NCBI RefSeq assembly: GCF_002197645.1
Contig: NZ_CP021874.1
Location: 806,001-870,000, forward strand
DNA length: 64,000 nucleotides
Direction: 5' to 3'
Origin: Enterococcus wangshanyuanii
Lineage (GTDB): Bacteria > Bacillota > Bacilli > Lactobacillales > Enterococcaceae
Part shown: piece after piece, positions 48,746 through 56,825 of the stretch
How the letters are laid out: each line of letters begins with the position of its first letter
Position numbering within the stretch: the first letter of the stretch is position 1
Notes under the pieces: model-generated
Seen by the model: the letters and a program-made list of their open reading frames with translations, nothing else
The model's database searches: none
What the model was told of the DNA's origin: nothing
Program-made: the position numbers and the translations under genes

Positions 48746-51022
48746 TTAAATCCTCTTTTTCAAGAAAAACACTACCGTCGATCCAGCAGATAGCCAACCT
48801 AAAATAACTAACGCCGTAGTTGATTGTTCACCTGTTTTTGGCAATTCTTTTTTTCCAGCAGTTTCAGAAAGTTGGTCAGAATCTCCTGTTGTTAAATTCT
48901 GTTCTGTCTTTTTCGGCAAAATAGGGATCGTAAAAACAGCCTGATTATTTTCGCTGTCAATCACCAAAGCGGTCAATTTCTCTTTTCCTGCAAGTTTCAA
49001 TGACGCAACATTTAGTTTGATGATCCCATCACCATCTGCTTGTCCTTGAAGATCACCTATTGACGGCTCCGCTGTTCTTGTTAGTGTTTGAGGTAAATCA
49101 CCAACAAAAATAGCTATCGTAGCATTCGGTAATGTTACTCCTCGTAAAAGCTCATCATCTTCATACAATGGATCGAAAAGAGTCGCTTTTTTTAATCGAT
49201 CATTATCTGTTGGCTCCGGCGTTGGTTCCACCGGCTCAACTGATTTAGCCAACGTTTTACGCCCTTCAATCGAAGCTTCGATCAATTCACCCGCTGCTTC
49301 CTTACTTTCAATATAGCTGATAAAGGTCTCTGTATCTGGTTGAATCGCATTGACCAAACGGCTTTCAGTGAAACCGGAAAAGCCATCTCCTCCACCAAAC
49401 AAGAAATCATTAATCACAACTAAATAAGGTTGTTCTGCTTGGATCGGTGTTCCATCTTTCTTATGCATCTCTTTCACTACATATGGCTGATTCGGATCAT
49501 CTGTTTCAACGAATGTATAAGTTAAACCAGAAATTTGTAAAAAATAGCGTTCTTCTTCGTCATATTGCTCATTCAATACTTGTTGGATTTGAGCTCCTGT
49601 CATTTCAACAACTTGCATGATATTTCCAAATGGTTGAACGGCCTGCGCCGCACCCCAAGTGATCTCACCATTTTCACCTACGATCAAATCTGCTCGAATA
49701 CCGCCATTATTTGTCATCGCAAAGTCAGCATCGATCCCTTGAGCTTTGGCCATTGCAACTTGACCATCTGTAATTAAATTTCCCAAAGGAGATTCTTTGA
49801 ATTCATTGACTTCACGAGTAATAAGTTGGTTATCCTTGGCGGTTCCGATTTTCTTATTTGTCACAGCAGCCACCCGCTCGCTAGCATCCTTGACTGTTTT
49901 GTCTACATTTTCATCGATTTTTGGTGTTTTATTTCCTGCTGGATCAACCGCTGAAACAGTTGCATCTGGTGTTTTCACAAAGTCATTGGTCGTTGGATCT
50001 AAGGTTCCTTGAAGGTCGATATAACCTTTCCCTTGTGCTGTTGATTGAACAACTCTCGTATTATTGACTACACCATTGGTATATTGATGATTATGTGCGG
50101 CAAAAAAAGCATCAACACTATTTTCAGGATAGATTTTATTGACTTCATTTAGAATTTCTGCTGCTTCGCCTTCCACTTTTCCTGCTTTACTTGTTGCTGG
50201 AATGTGAGCTAAAACAACGATCGCATTTACCCCTTGATTTCTCAGCTGGCTAGAATAGTAAGCGATCGTTTGTGCCTCATCTAGAAAATCATAAGCTTCA
50301 TAATGCTCTCTCAACACTAAATTAGGAATTTCTGTCGTTACCACCCCAATAAAACCAACCTTGACTTTATTAGACCCAGTACCAACTTCCCTGATCGTAT
50401 ACGGCTGCCAGCCAAATGGAATTTCTTCGGTACCTTTTTTGACCACATTCCCAATAACTATTTGGGTTTTGGAAGCTTCTCTTGGATAGGCCGTCAAAAT
50501 ACCATATGGATCATCAACTGGTTTTGTACCAGTCATGATTCGGTTGAATTCTGCCAGCCCTTCATCAAATTCATGATTTCCTAGTGTCCCTATTGAAAAA
50601 TCCATCTGATTCAAAACTTTGATCGTTGGCTCATCTTGAAGTAGTCCTGAGTTTGCCGGACTTGCTCCAACCATGTCACCAGCTTGTACACGTAAAGTTT
50701 GTCCACCTTTATTATTTTTTGAAAACTGTTCCTGAGCTTGATTGAGATAACCAGCTAATAAAGGTGCAGTTCCAGCTTTTTCAACTTTATTTCCTAGGTC
50801 ATCATAAAATGATCCTGTTGTATTCAATGCACCGTGAAAATCGTTGATTCCTAAAAGCTGAAAAGGAATCAGCTCTCCTTCATCAAATGATTCTACCTGT
50901 TCAGATGTTGATTGTTTTTCCGTTGTTTCTGCTTGTGCAGCCTCGTTGTCCCACACAACTCCGCTACTGATTCCACCAATAACAAATAGAATCGTTAGTA
51001 TCGAATTTTGCCACTTTTTCAT
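48746..51022 (-). CDS. LPXTG-anchored bifunctional 5'-nucleotidase / cyclic phosphodiesterase
   Basis: The 758-aa surface enzyme has a signal peptide (1-32, ending AQAE). The calcineurin-type metallophosphatase domain (about 50-330) shows LLGINDFHGALNT, GDMVGASPANSG, TLGNHEFDEGL and AAHNHQYTNG. The 5'-nucleotidase C-terminal domain (about 390-600) has TNNGGIRADLI. It ends with a sortase signal: LPKTG at residue 727, a hydrophobic stretch and KKR. It should strip phosphate from extracellular nucleotides, giving nucleosides for uptake. Similar sortase-anchored nucleotidases make adenosine and dampen immune responses. It is followed by the purine permease. Confidence 0.93.
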   Translation of the reverse strand: MKKWQNSILTILFVIGGISSGVVWDNEAAQAETTEKQSTSEQVESFDEGELIPFQLLGINDFHGALNTTGSFYDDLGNKVEKAGTAPLLAGYLNQAQEQFSKNNKGGQTLRVQAGDMVGASPANSGLLQDEPTIKVLNQMDFSIGTLGNHEFDEGLAEFNRIMTGTKPVDDPYGILTAYPREASKTQIVIGNVVKKGTEEIPFGWQPYTIREVGTGSNKVKVGFIGVVTTEIPNLVLREHYEAYDFLDEAQTIAYYSSQLRNQGVNAIVVLAHIPATSKAGKVEGEAAEILNEVNKIYPENSVDAFFAAHNHQYTNGVVNNTRVVQSTAQGKGYIDLQGTLDPTTNDFVKTPDATVSAVDPAGNKTPKIDENVDKTVKDASERVAAVTNKKIGTAKDNQLITREVNEFKESPLGNLITDGQVAMAKAQGIDADFAMTNNGGIRADLIVGENGEITWGAAQAVQPFGNIMQVVEMTGAQIQQVLNEQYDEEERYFLQISGLTYTFVETDDPNQPYVVKEMHKKDGTPIQAEQPYLVVINDFLFGGGDGFSGFTESRLVNAIQPDTETFISYIESKEAAGELIEASIEGRKTLAKSVEPVEPTPEPTDNDRLKKATLFDPLYEDDELLRGVTLPNATIAIFVGDLPQTLTRTAEPSIGDLQGQADGDGIIKLNVASLKLAGKEKLTALVIDSENNQAVFTIPILPKKTEQNLTTGDSDQLSETAGKKELPKTGEQSTTALVILGWLSAGSTVVFFLKKRI

Positions 51023-51093
51023 CCTGTATACTCCTTCGCGTTTATTCCCTATTTAATCACTTAGTTAAAGAGTAACAAGTTCCAAACACCCTG

Positions 51094-51759
51094 TCAATGA
51101 CTTCTATCAATTCTATTTTGCTGTTTTAAGCTGAAAATCATCCCAAGTAAAATCAACTGAAAGGCTGTAAACAGAAGGACGAACAACCATTTTTCCTGCG
51201 ACCATTGGAAAAAAATTATCTGTAATGTATGAACAGGTTTGGTAAATAGATGGACACTATGTAGACGATCAAAGCGTCCGACAAAAATCGCTAGACTTGA
51301 TAAGCTAGAAATCAGGACTGTGATTAGTCCAAATTGCCAGTGTTTCGTCATGATTCCTTTTTTATTTGCTTCATCCATTAGCGAAAATAAGGTGTCCATC
51401 CCTAAAAGGCCATATACCAAAATACCAGTAGACAAAAGAACAAAGCTAAACCAATCGTGTATCGATTGAAGAAAAATTTGATTACTTCCTTGATAGATCG
51501 TCAATTCGGCCAAATGAAAGAAATCAGTAAATAGGTATGGCGCATTCGGATAAAAAATCAGCCAAAAAGCTGCCAAGAAATAAAACATTTTACACTTGAC
51601 CCGCTCAAAATAAAAACTAATTTCAATCGGAATATAGGCTAGAAATACATTGAGTGCCATAAATTGATAGCTTTTTGCATACAGCAACATATACACACAA
51701 TATAGAATTGTTCCAATGCGAATCATCCAGCGAAATTTTTGATTCAACTGCTCCACCAC
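51094..51759 (-). CDS. DUF1361 membrane protein
   Basis: The 221-aa integral membrane protein has about six membrane segments. The DUF1361 signature is seen in NVFLAYIPIEISFYFERV and WLIFYPNAPYLFTDFFHL, and in VGRFDRLHSVHLFTKP toward the C-terminus. The function of the family is unknown. It lies 71 bp upstream of the nucleotidase in the same direction; whether it is co-transcribed is unclear. Confidence 0.8.
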   Translation of the reverse strand: MVEQLNQKFRWMIRIGTILYCVYMLLYAKSYQFMALNVFLAYIPIEISFYFERVKCKMFYFLAAFWLIFYPNAPYLFTDFFHLAELTIYQGSNQIFLQSIHDWFSFVLLSTGILVYGLLGMDTLFSLMDEANKKGIMTKHWQFGLITVLISSLSSLAIFVGRFDRLHSVHLFTKPVHTLQIIFFQWSQEKWLFVLLFTAFQLILLGMIFSLKQQNRIDRSH

Positions 51760-51814
51760 CTTTTCTCATCAAGTGTATCACAAGCGTAAATTTATAGAAA
51801 ATTTTCTTGAAAAC

Positions 51815-51842
51815 TTGTTATTCTCCTATTTTATGCTAGACT
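51815..51842 (+). promoter_or_regulatory. promoter of the HAD hydrolase gene
   Basis: TTGTTA (51815-51820), 16-nt spacer, TAGACT (51837-51842). Confidence 0.55.
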
Positions 51843-51873
51843 ATCCTTAAGAAAACATCCTGGAGGAATCACC

Positions 51874-52686
51874 TTGAAAAAATTAATTGCAATAGATTTA
51901 GATGGCACAACGTTAAATAACCAGTCCCTTATTAGCCCGACAACAGAAAAAGCACTGAAAAAAGCAATCGATCATGGACACTATGTAAGCATTGTGACAG
52001 GACGCCCATACCGTATGAGCAGTCAATTTTACCGTCAATTAGGATTAACAACACCAATGGTCAACTTTAATGGTGCACTTGTTCATTTACCAGAAAAAAA
52101 ATGGGCGGATGAAAAAGAGACAGGCATCAAAAGAGACTTAGTTTTTGACATATTGGCGCAGAAACAAGCATTGAACCTTGACTTTGTTGCGGCTGAAAAT
52201 AAAGAAACCTTTTACATCGACACATTAGATTATTTTGATCCAGCTTTCTTCGCATCTGAAGCTACACCAAGCAATCTACTTACGACGAAAAATTTAGTCA
52301 CTGATCCAACATCCATGATGGTTCGTACAACACATGATCAAGCAAAAAATGTTTCAGATTCTTTAATGAAACAATATGGTGAATACGTTGATGTCAGAAC
52401 TTGGGGAGGTCCAACACCCATCTTGGAAATCGTTTCTAAAGGTATTCAAAAAGCGAAAGGCGTTGAACAAGTAGCTAGCTTCCTTAATGTCAATCGCGCT
52501 GATATTCTGGCATTCGGTGATGAACATAACGATGAAGAAATGCTTGATTACGTTGGTTGGGGCGTGGCAATGAAAAATGCGACAGATAAAATCAAATCGG
52601 TCGCAAATGATATTACAGAAAAAACAAATGATGATGATGGTTTAGCTGATTACTTAACTCGATATTTAGATTTAAATGATCATTAA
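51874..52686 (+). CDS. Cof-type HAD-IIB phosphatase
   Basis: The 270-aa HAD hydrolase has the nucleophile motif AIDLDGTTLNN, IVTGRPYRMSSQF, a C2 cap, and FGDEHNDEEMLDYVGWGVAMKNA with the metal-binding aspartates. Cof-type enzymes dephosphorylate sugar phosphates or flavin precursors; the substrate here cannot be named. The start codon is TTG 51874, 7 nt after GGAGGA. It has its own promoter and a perfect terminator. Confidence 0.9.
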   Translation: MKKLIAIDLDGTTLNNQSLISPTTEKALKKAIDHGHYVSIVTGRPYRMSSQFYRQLGLTTPMVNFNGALVHLPEKKWADEKETGIKRDLVFDILAQKQALNLDFVAAENKETFYIDTLDYFDPAFFASEATPSNLLTTKNLVTDPTSMMVRTTHDQAKNVSDSLMKQYGEYVDVRTWGGPTPILEIVSKGIQKAKGVEQVASFLNVNRADILAFGDEHNDEEMLDYVGWGVAMKNATDKIKSVANDITEKTNDDDGLADYLTRYLDLNDH

Positions 52687-52726
52687 TATGATTTTTCTAC
52701 ATTTATCAGATCATGATAATTTTTAT

Positions 52727-52770
52727 AAGACTACTGCACAAGTTTGAATTATGCAGTAGTCTTTTTTTAT
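52727..52770 (+). terminator. terminator of the HAD hydrolase gene
   Basis: AAGACTACTGCA (52727-52738) pairs perfectly with TGCAGTAGTCTT (52752-52763), followed by TTTTT. Confidence 0.93.
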
Positions 52771-52771
52771 C

Positions 52772-52800
52772 TTTACAATTCTTATACTTCTTGATAAAAT
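52772..52800 (+). promoter_or_regulatory. promoter of the radical SAM gene
   Basis: TTTACA (52772-52777), 17-nt spacer, TAAAAT (52795-52800). The start would fall near 52807, inside the LexA-type box. Confidence 0.75.
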
Positions 52801-52802
52801 AA

Positions 52803-52814
52803 GAACACACGTTC
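52803..52814. promoter_or_regulatory. LexA (SOS) box candidate
   Basis: GAACACACGTTC is a perfect match to the core GAAC-N4-GTTC, and its centre fits RNRY of the B. subtilis-type consensus CGAACRNRYGTTYC; only the outermost bases differ. It lies 2 bp after the -10 and 26 bp before the radical SAM start codon, where a repressor would block transcription. Confidence 0.7.
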
Positions 52815-52840
52815 GTTTAATTAAGAAAAGAGGAATAGTT

Positions 52841-54154
52841 ATGGATTTATCTAAAAAAATTGAGATCCTTGCTGAATCAGCCAAATATGATGTCTCCTGC
52901 TCCAGCAGCGGTGTTGCCGATAATCAGCGCACAGGCTCTGTCGGCAGCACAGCAAAAGCTGGGATTTGTCATTCATTCACAAGTGATGGACGTTGTGTCT
53001 CCTTACTAAAACTACTATTTACAAATGCTTGTATTTTTGATTGTCACTATTGCATCAATAGAAAATCTAATGCTATTCCCCGTGCCACTTTTACACCGCA
53101 GGAAGTCGCCGATCTAACAATGGATTTTTATATGAGGAATTACATTGAAGGCTTATTTTTAAGCTCTGCTATTATAAAAAATGTTGATTATACAAGCGAG
53201 CTTTTGATCAAAACCCTAAAGATTTTACGTCATGAAAAAGGGTTCAAGGGCTATATCCATGTAAAAGCAATTCCTGGAGCCGATGAAAAGTTGATCGAAG
53301 AGCTTGGATTTCTTGCTGATCGAATGAGTGTCAATGTTGAACTACCTTCACGTGAAAGCCTCAAGCTTTTAGCACCAGATAAAGATCCCTTTGCTTTATA
53401 CAAACCTATGAAGCAAATCACCCATAAGAAGAAAGAATTATCCTTGGTTCCAGCGCTAAAGAGAGAAAGCTCTTTTGTGCCCGCTGGACAGTCTACACAA
53501 ATGATTATTGGTGCTTCACCGGAAAGCGATCATTCCATCGTTAAAATTGCTGAAAATCTTTATCAAAAATATGATTTGAGACGTGTTTATTACTCTGCCT
53601 ATATCCCTGTAAATCAAGATTCATTATTACCTGCAGTTACGACCGATCCACCTTTGCTGCGAGAACACCGATTGTATCAGGCTGATTGGCTCTTACGTTT
53701 TTATCGCTTTTCTGCTGATGAAATTTTGTCGCCAGAAAAACCTAATTTCAATTTATACTTAGATCCTAAAGCAAATTGGGCTGTTCAAAATTACGAGCAA
53801 TTTCCTGTTGATGTACAAACTGCGTCATACGAGCGACTATTACGAATACCAGGCATCGGACCAAAAAGTGCTCAAAATATTGTGAAAGCAAGAAAATACT
53901 ATAAATTACATTTGTCTGACCTAAAAAAATTAGGCGTCGTTGTTAAACGAGCTCAGTATTTTGTCAGCTGCAACGGCGCTGTTCAAGCAGGATTGATTCA
54001 AGAGCCTGAATGGATAATCACTTCTTTAATTTCCTCCAAACAGTATGACACATTAAAAAAAGTAAATACGCAATCCAAACATGAGCAGTTGTCTTTATTT
54101 GATGTGGAACGCTTTGAAGCGACCAAACATAAGGAGATGCGTTATGTCAATTGA
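52841..54154 (+). CDS. putative DNA modification/repair radical SAM protein
   Basis: The 437-aa protein carries a radical SAM CxxxCxxC cluster motif (C64, C68, C71 in NACIFDCHYC) in a TIM-barrel-like region to about residue 290. A helix-hairpin-helix DNA-binding segment follows (about 328-370, LLRIPGIGPKSAQNIVKARKYY). QLSLF (416-420) near the C-terminus fits the beta-clamp-binding consensus. It matches the family annotated as a putative DNA modification/repair radical SAM protein (TIGR03916 type), whose reaction is unknown. GAGGAATAG precedes the ATG. It overlaps the DUF4130 gene by 11 nt. The promoter has a LexA-type box. Confidence 0.88.
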   Translation: MDLSKKIEILAESAKYDVSCSSSGVADNQRTGSVGSTAKAGICHSFTSDGRCVSLLKLLFTNACIFDCHYCINRKSNAIPRATFTPQEVADLTMDFYMRNYIEGLFLSSAIIKNVDYTSELLIKTLKILRHEKGFKGYIHVKAIPGADEKLIEELGFLADRMSVNVELPSRESLKLLAPDKDPFALYKPMKQITHKKKELSLVPALKRESSFVPAGQSTQMIIGASPESDHSIVKIAENLYQKYDLRRVYYSAYIPVNQDSLLPAVTTDPPLLREHRLYQADWLLRFYRFSADEILSPEKPNFNLYLDPKANWAVQNYEQFPVDVQTASYERLLRIPGIGPKSAQNIVKARKYYKLHLSDLKKLGVVVKRAQYFVSCNGAVQAGLIQEPEWIITSLISSKQYDTLKKVNTQSKHEQLSLFDVERFEATKHKEMRYVN

Positions 54155-54896
54155 AGAATCAAATGAAGTTTGGGAATATGACGGTAGTTATTATGGATTT
54201 TTAACGATCGTTTACCATGCATTTAAAAAGAACTATTTTCCGGAAATGATTTTGTCTCCTGAAAATGCTGTTGAAAGTCTCTTTATTAGCGAATGGTTCG
54301 AGACGGATGAACAGCTGGCAAAAAAAATCTATCACCGATTGGAACAACGACTGCGGAAAGAAAATCTTCAATTTATTATCGATGGCTTTTATTGTTCATT
54401 AAAAGAAAAAGAACGTTGTTTATTAGATGCAATTCAAATTGCTTTATCAACAAAAGACTTATTGATCAATCATTTAGGACATCCTTCGATTCTTGCTTTA
54501 CAAAAGTCCTTACAGGCTTTGTTCAGTGAAGTTCATTTGTTTACGGGATTTGTTCGCTTTGAATATGTTGGGGCTTTCCTGTACAGTCAAATTGCACCTA
54601 AGCACTTTTCTTTACCTTACTTATGTCCACATTTTGCACAGAGATATCCAAATGAAACAATCATGATTTATGATGAAACTCACCGTTTACTAGGAATCAT
54701 CGAACAAGCTCAGATTCGATTTATCGAAAACACAGATCCCCCAACATTTCACGCTCAGACTTGTGAACAAGAAGTTCAAGACAATTGGCGAACCTTTCTT
54801 CGAGCTGTAACCATTGAAGAACGCAGAAACGAACAAGTTCAATTATCCCACCTGCCTAAACGTTTTCGCGGAAATATGATTGATTTTAGAGAATAG
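54144..54896 (+). CDS. DUF4130 (TIGR03915-type) probable DNA metabolism protein
   Basis: The 250-aa protein starts with the family's opening pattern WEYDGSYYGFLTIVYHAF and contains LYSQIAPKHFSLPYLCPHFAQRYP and NETIMIYDETHRLLGI. In other bacteria this domain is found next to the radical SAM partner and is sometimes fused to a UdgX-type uracil-DNA-binding domain; no such domain is present here. ATG 54144 follows AAGGAG at 7 nt and overlaps the previous gene by 11 nt, so the two are coupled. The function is unknown; a shared DNA-repair task is inferred. Confidence 0.85.
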   Translation: MSIEESNEVWEYDGSYYGFLTIVYHAFKKNYFPEMILSPENAVESLFISEWFETDEQLAKKIYHRLEQRLRKENLQFIIDGFYCSLKEKERCLLDAIQIALSTKDLLINHLGHPSILALQKSLQALFSEVHLFTGFVRFEYVGAFLYSQIAPKHFSLPYLCPHFAQRYPNETIMIYDETHRLLGIIEQAQIRFIENTDPPTFHAQTCEQEVQDNWRTFLRAVTIEERRNEQVQLSHLPKRFRGNMIDFRE

Positions 54897-54942
54897 AAAA
54901 GAGCGCGACAAAACATACTAGTATGTTTTGTCGCGCTCTTTT
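54897..54942. terminator. very strong bidirectional terminator
   Basis: GAGCGCGACAAAACATAC (54901-54918) and GTATGTTTTGTCGCGCTC (54921-54938) form a perfect 18-bp stem, extended by AAAA/TTTT to 22 bp. It ends the radical SAM-DUF4130 unit and the convergent Phd-like gene. Confidence 0.95.
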
Positions 54943-54951
54943 CTATTCCAT

Positions 54952-55440
54952 TCAATCGATCCTAAGGTGAACCTTTTTCACGATCAATTTATCTGGTAAC
55001 TGTGATTGGTTGCTTTGTTCACCAATGACTTCAGCAAAAATATTGGTACGGTCTTCTTTTTTCTGAAGCTGATAATCAATTTTACCCGTCTCGTTCAATT
55101 CATTCATCATTTCATTATAGTTGTCTGATTCTGTTTTGCGCGTAATAAAGCCTAGACTAACAAGCTGTTCATCTAAGTTTTTGGCTGATATCAATGAGCC
55201 AAAAGCAATTTTTTGCCGAATCGTCTGGTTCAATTGAGCGATTTTCACCTTTGGATCTTGTTGAGCAGACTGCTTTTCCAATAAAGCTTCATACTGTTCC
55301 ACTGTCAGCATGACCCCTGCAACTCTATTTCTATTATAGATATAGACGCCTGTTTGTTCTTTCTTAGCTGTAGCAAAGACAGTCATCGGCGACTGCTTCA
55401 CATCTGTGATCGAAACAGAAATTTCTTTTTCACTTTTCAT
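54952..55440 (-). CDS. Phd/YefM antitoxin-like protein, orphan
   Basis: The 162-aa protein has a Phd/YefM-type N-terminal domain (about 5-57: VSITDVKQSPMTVFATAKKEQTGVYIYNRNRVAGVMLTVEQYEALL) and a longer hydrophilic C-terminal part (QKIAFGSLISAKNLDEQLVSLGF, then LPDKLIVKKVHLRID). Typical antitoxins are 70-95 aa. There is no toxin gene beside it, so it may be a solitary regulator. A promoter with TATAAT lies near 55465 on the minus strand, between it and purD. Confidence 0.65.
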   Translation of the reverse strand: MKSEKEISVSITDVKQSPMTVFATAKKEQTGVYIYNRNRVAGVMLTVEQYEALLEKQSAQQDPKVKIAQLNQTIRQKIAFGSLISAKNLDEQLVSLGFITRKTESDNYNEMMNELNETGKIDYQLQKKEDRTNIFAEVIGEQSNQSQLPDKLIVKKVHLRID

Positions 55441-55541
55441 TCGTCAACTTCCCTTCCTAGACGATTATATCATACAGATAAACTGTGTGAAGGGCTTTTT
55501 ATGAATTGCTTGTATGAATGAAAATTGTGAGAATATCTACT

Positions 55542-56813
55542 TCACATTGAATCAATCGCTTTAAAACCGATATCCTTACGGTAAAACAAGCATGTCGTGT
55601 CCATTTTTTCTAGGCGATCATAGACTGCTTCCTGCGCTTCTTTCAACGTATCTCGACTTGCTTCAACTAAATACACACGTCCGCCATCTGAAAGAAGCTG
55701 CCCTGTCATTTCTTTTACGCCTGCATAATAAATATGTTCATCTTCAGCATCAAAAGCAAATGGGATTGGATGATCTTTTTGATAGTCTCCCGGATATCCC
55801 TTTGCTGCAACCACCACGCCTAAACTATACCCATTTTGCTTCCATTCAATTTCTGGTGTTTCCCCATGTAATAGATCATCAATAATTTGAGCCAGATCGC
55901 TATTCAAGCGCTGTAAAACAACTTGGGTTTCCGGATCGCCAAAACGCGCATTAAATTCAATTACTTTCGGTCCAGTAGAAGTTGCGATCAAACCCGTATA
56001 TAAAATCCCGGTGAAGGCTTTTCCTTCTTCGATCATTCCAAGCGCTGTCGGCTTTACGATCGTTGAGATAGCTTCGTCAATAAGTGATTGAGGAATTTGA
56101 GGTACAGGTGCATACGCACCCATTCCACCCGTATTCGGACCTAAATCGCCATCATATGCACGCTTGTGATCCTGAGCGACCACCATTGGATAAACTTCTT
56201 GCTCACGAACAAAAGCTAATAGCGAAAATTCTTCTCCTTCAAGAAATTCCTCCACAACAACTTTAGCGCCACTTTGTCCAAACTTATTTTCCTTAAGCAT
56301 ATCTTCAAGTGCTTCAATAGCTTCGTCAGTTGTTTCTGCCACAACAACACCTTTGCCAGCAGCCAAACCATCCGCTTTTATTACGATCGGCGCCCCTTTT
56401 TCAAGAACATACGCTTTTGCTCGTTCGAAGTCAGAAAATGTCTGATGCTCTGCTGTCGGAATATGATATCGATTCATTAGTTCTTTTGCAAAATCCTTAG
56501 AACCCTCAATCAATGCAGCGGCCTTTGTTGGTCCAAAAATCAATAAACCAGCGGCGGTAAAATCATCCACGATTCCATTTAAAAGAGGAAGTTCAGGACC
56601 AACAAATGTCCAATCGATTTTTTGCTCCTTGGCGAACTTGATTAAGCTGTCATGATCATCTTCAGCGATATCAACAAGTTGAATCCCATCATTTTTCATT
56701 CCAGCATTCCCTTTTGCACAGAAAACGGAATCAACCTTCGGACTTTGATACAATTTTTGAGCAATCGTATGCTCTCTACCGCCGCTTCCGATCACTAAAA
56801 TATTTAATCCCAT
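55542..56813 (-). CDS. purD: phosphoribosylamine-glycine ligase
   Basis: The 423-aa ATP-grasp enzyme catalyses the second step of purine synthesis. It has NILVIGSGGREHTIAQKL, KADGLAAGKGVVVAET, GPNTGGMGAYAPVP and EFNARFGDPETQVVLQRL. AAAAGGAGAG precedes the ATG, 12 nt after purH. It is the last gene of the operon. I see no clear terminator in the 100 bp after it. Confidence 0.97.
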   Translation of the reverse strand: MGLNILVIGSGGREHTIAQKLYQSPKVDSVFCAKGNAGMKNDGIQLVDIAEDDHDSLIKFAKEQKIDWTFVGPELPLLNGIVDDFTAAGLLIFGPTKAAALIEGSKDFAKELMNRYHIPTAEHQTFSDFERAKAYVLEKGAPIVIKADGLAAGKGVVVAETTDEAIEALEDMLKENKFGQSGAKVVVEEFLEGEEFSLLAFVREQEVYPMVVAQDHKRAYDGDLGPNTGGMGAYAPVPQIPQSLIDEAISTIVKPTALGMIEEGKAFTGILYTGLIATSTGPKVIEFNARFGDPETQVVLQRLNSDLAQIIDDLLHGETPEIEWKQNGYSLGVVVAAKGYPGDYQKDHPIPFAFDAEDEHIYYAGVKEMTGQLLSDGGRVYLVEASRDTLKEAQEAVYDRLEKMDTTCLFYRKDIGFKAIDSM

Positions 56814-56825
56814 GCTACTCTCCTT

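Noticed and set aside
54952..55541. Toxin-antitoxin pair beside the Phd/YefM-like gene
   Set aside because: No Doc, YoeB or other toxin-like frame lies on either side. The neighbours are purD and the convergent DUF4130 gene.
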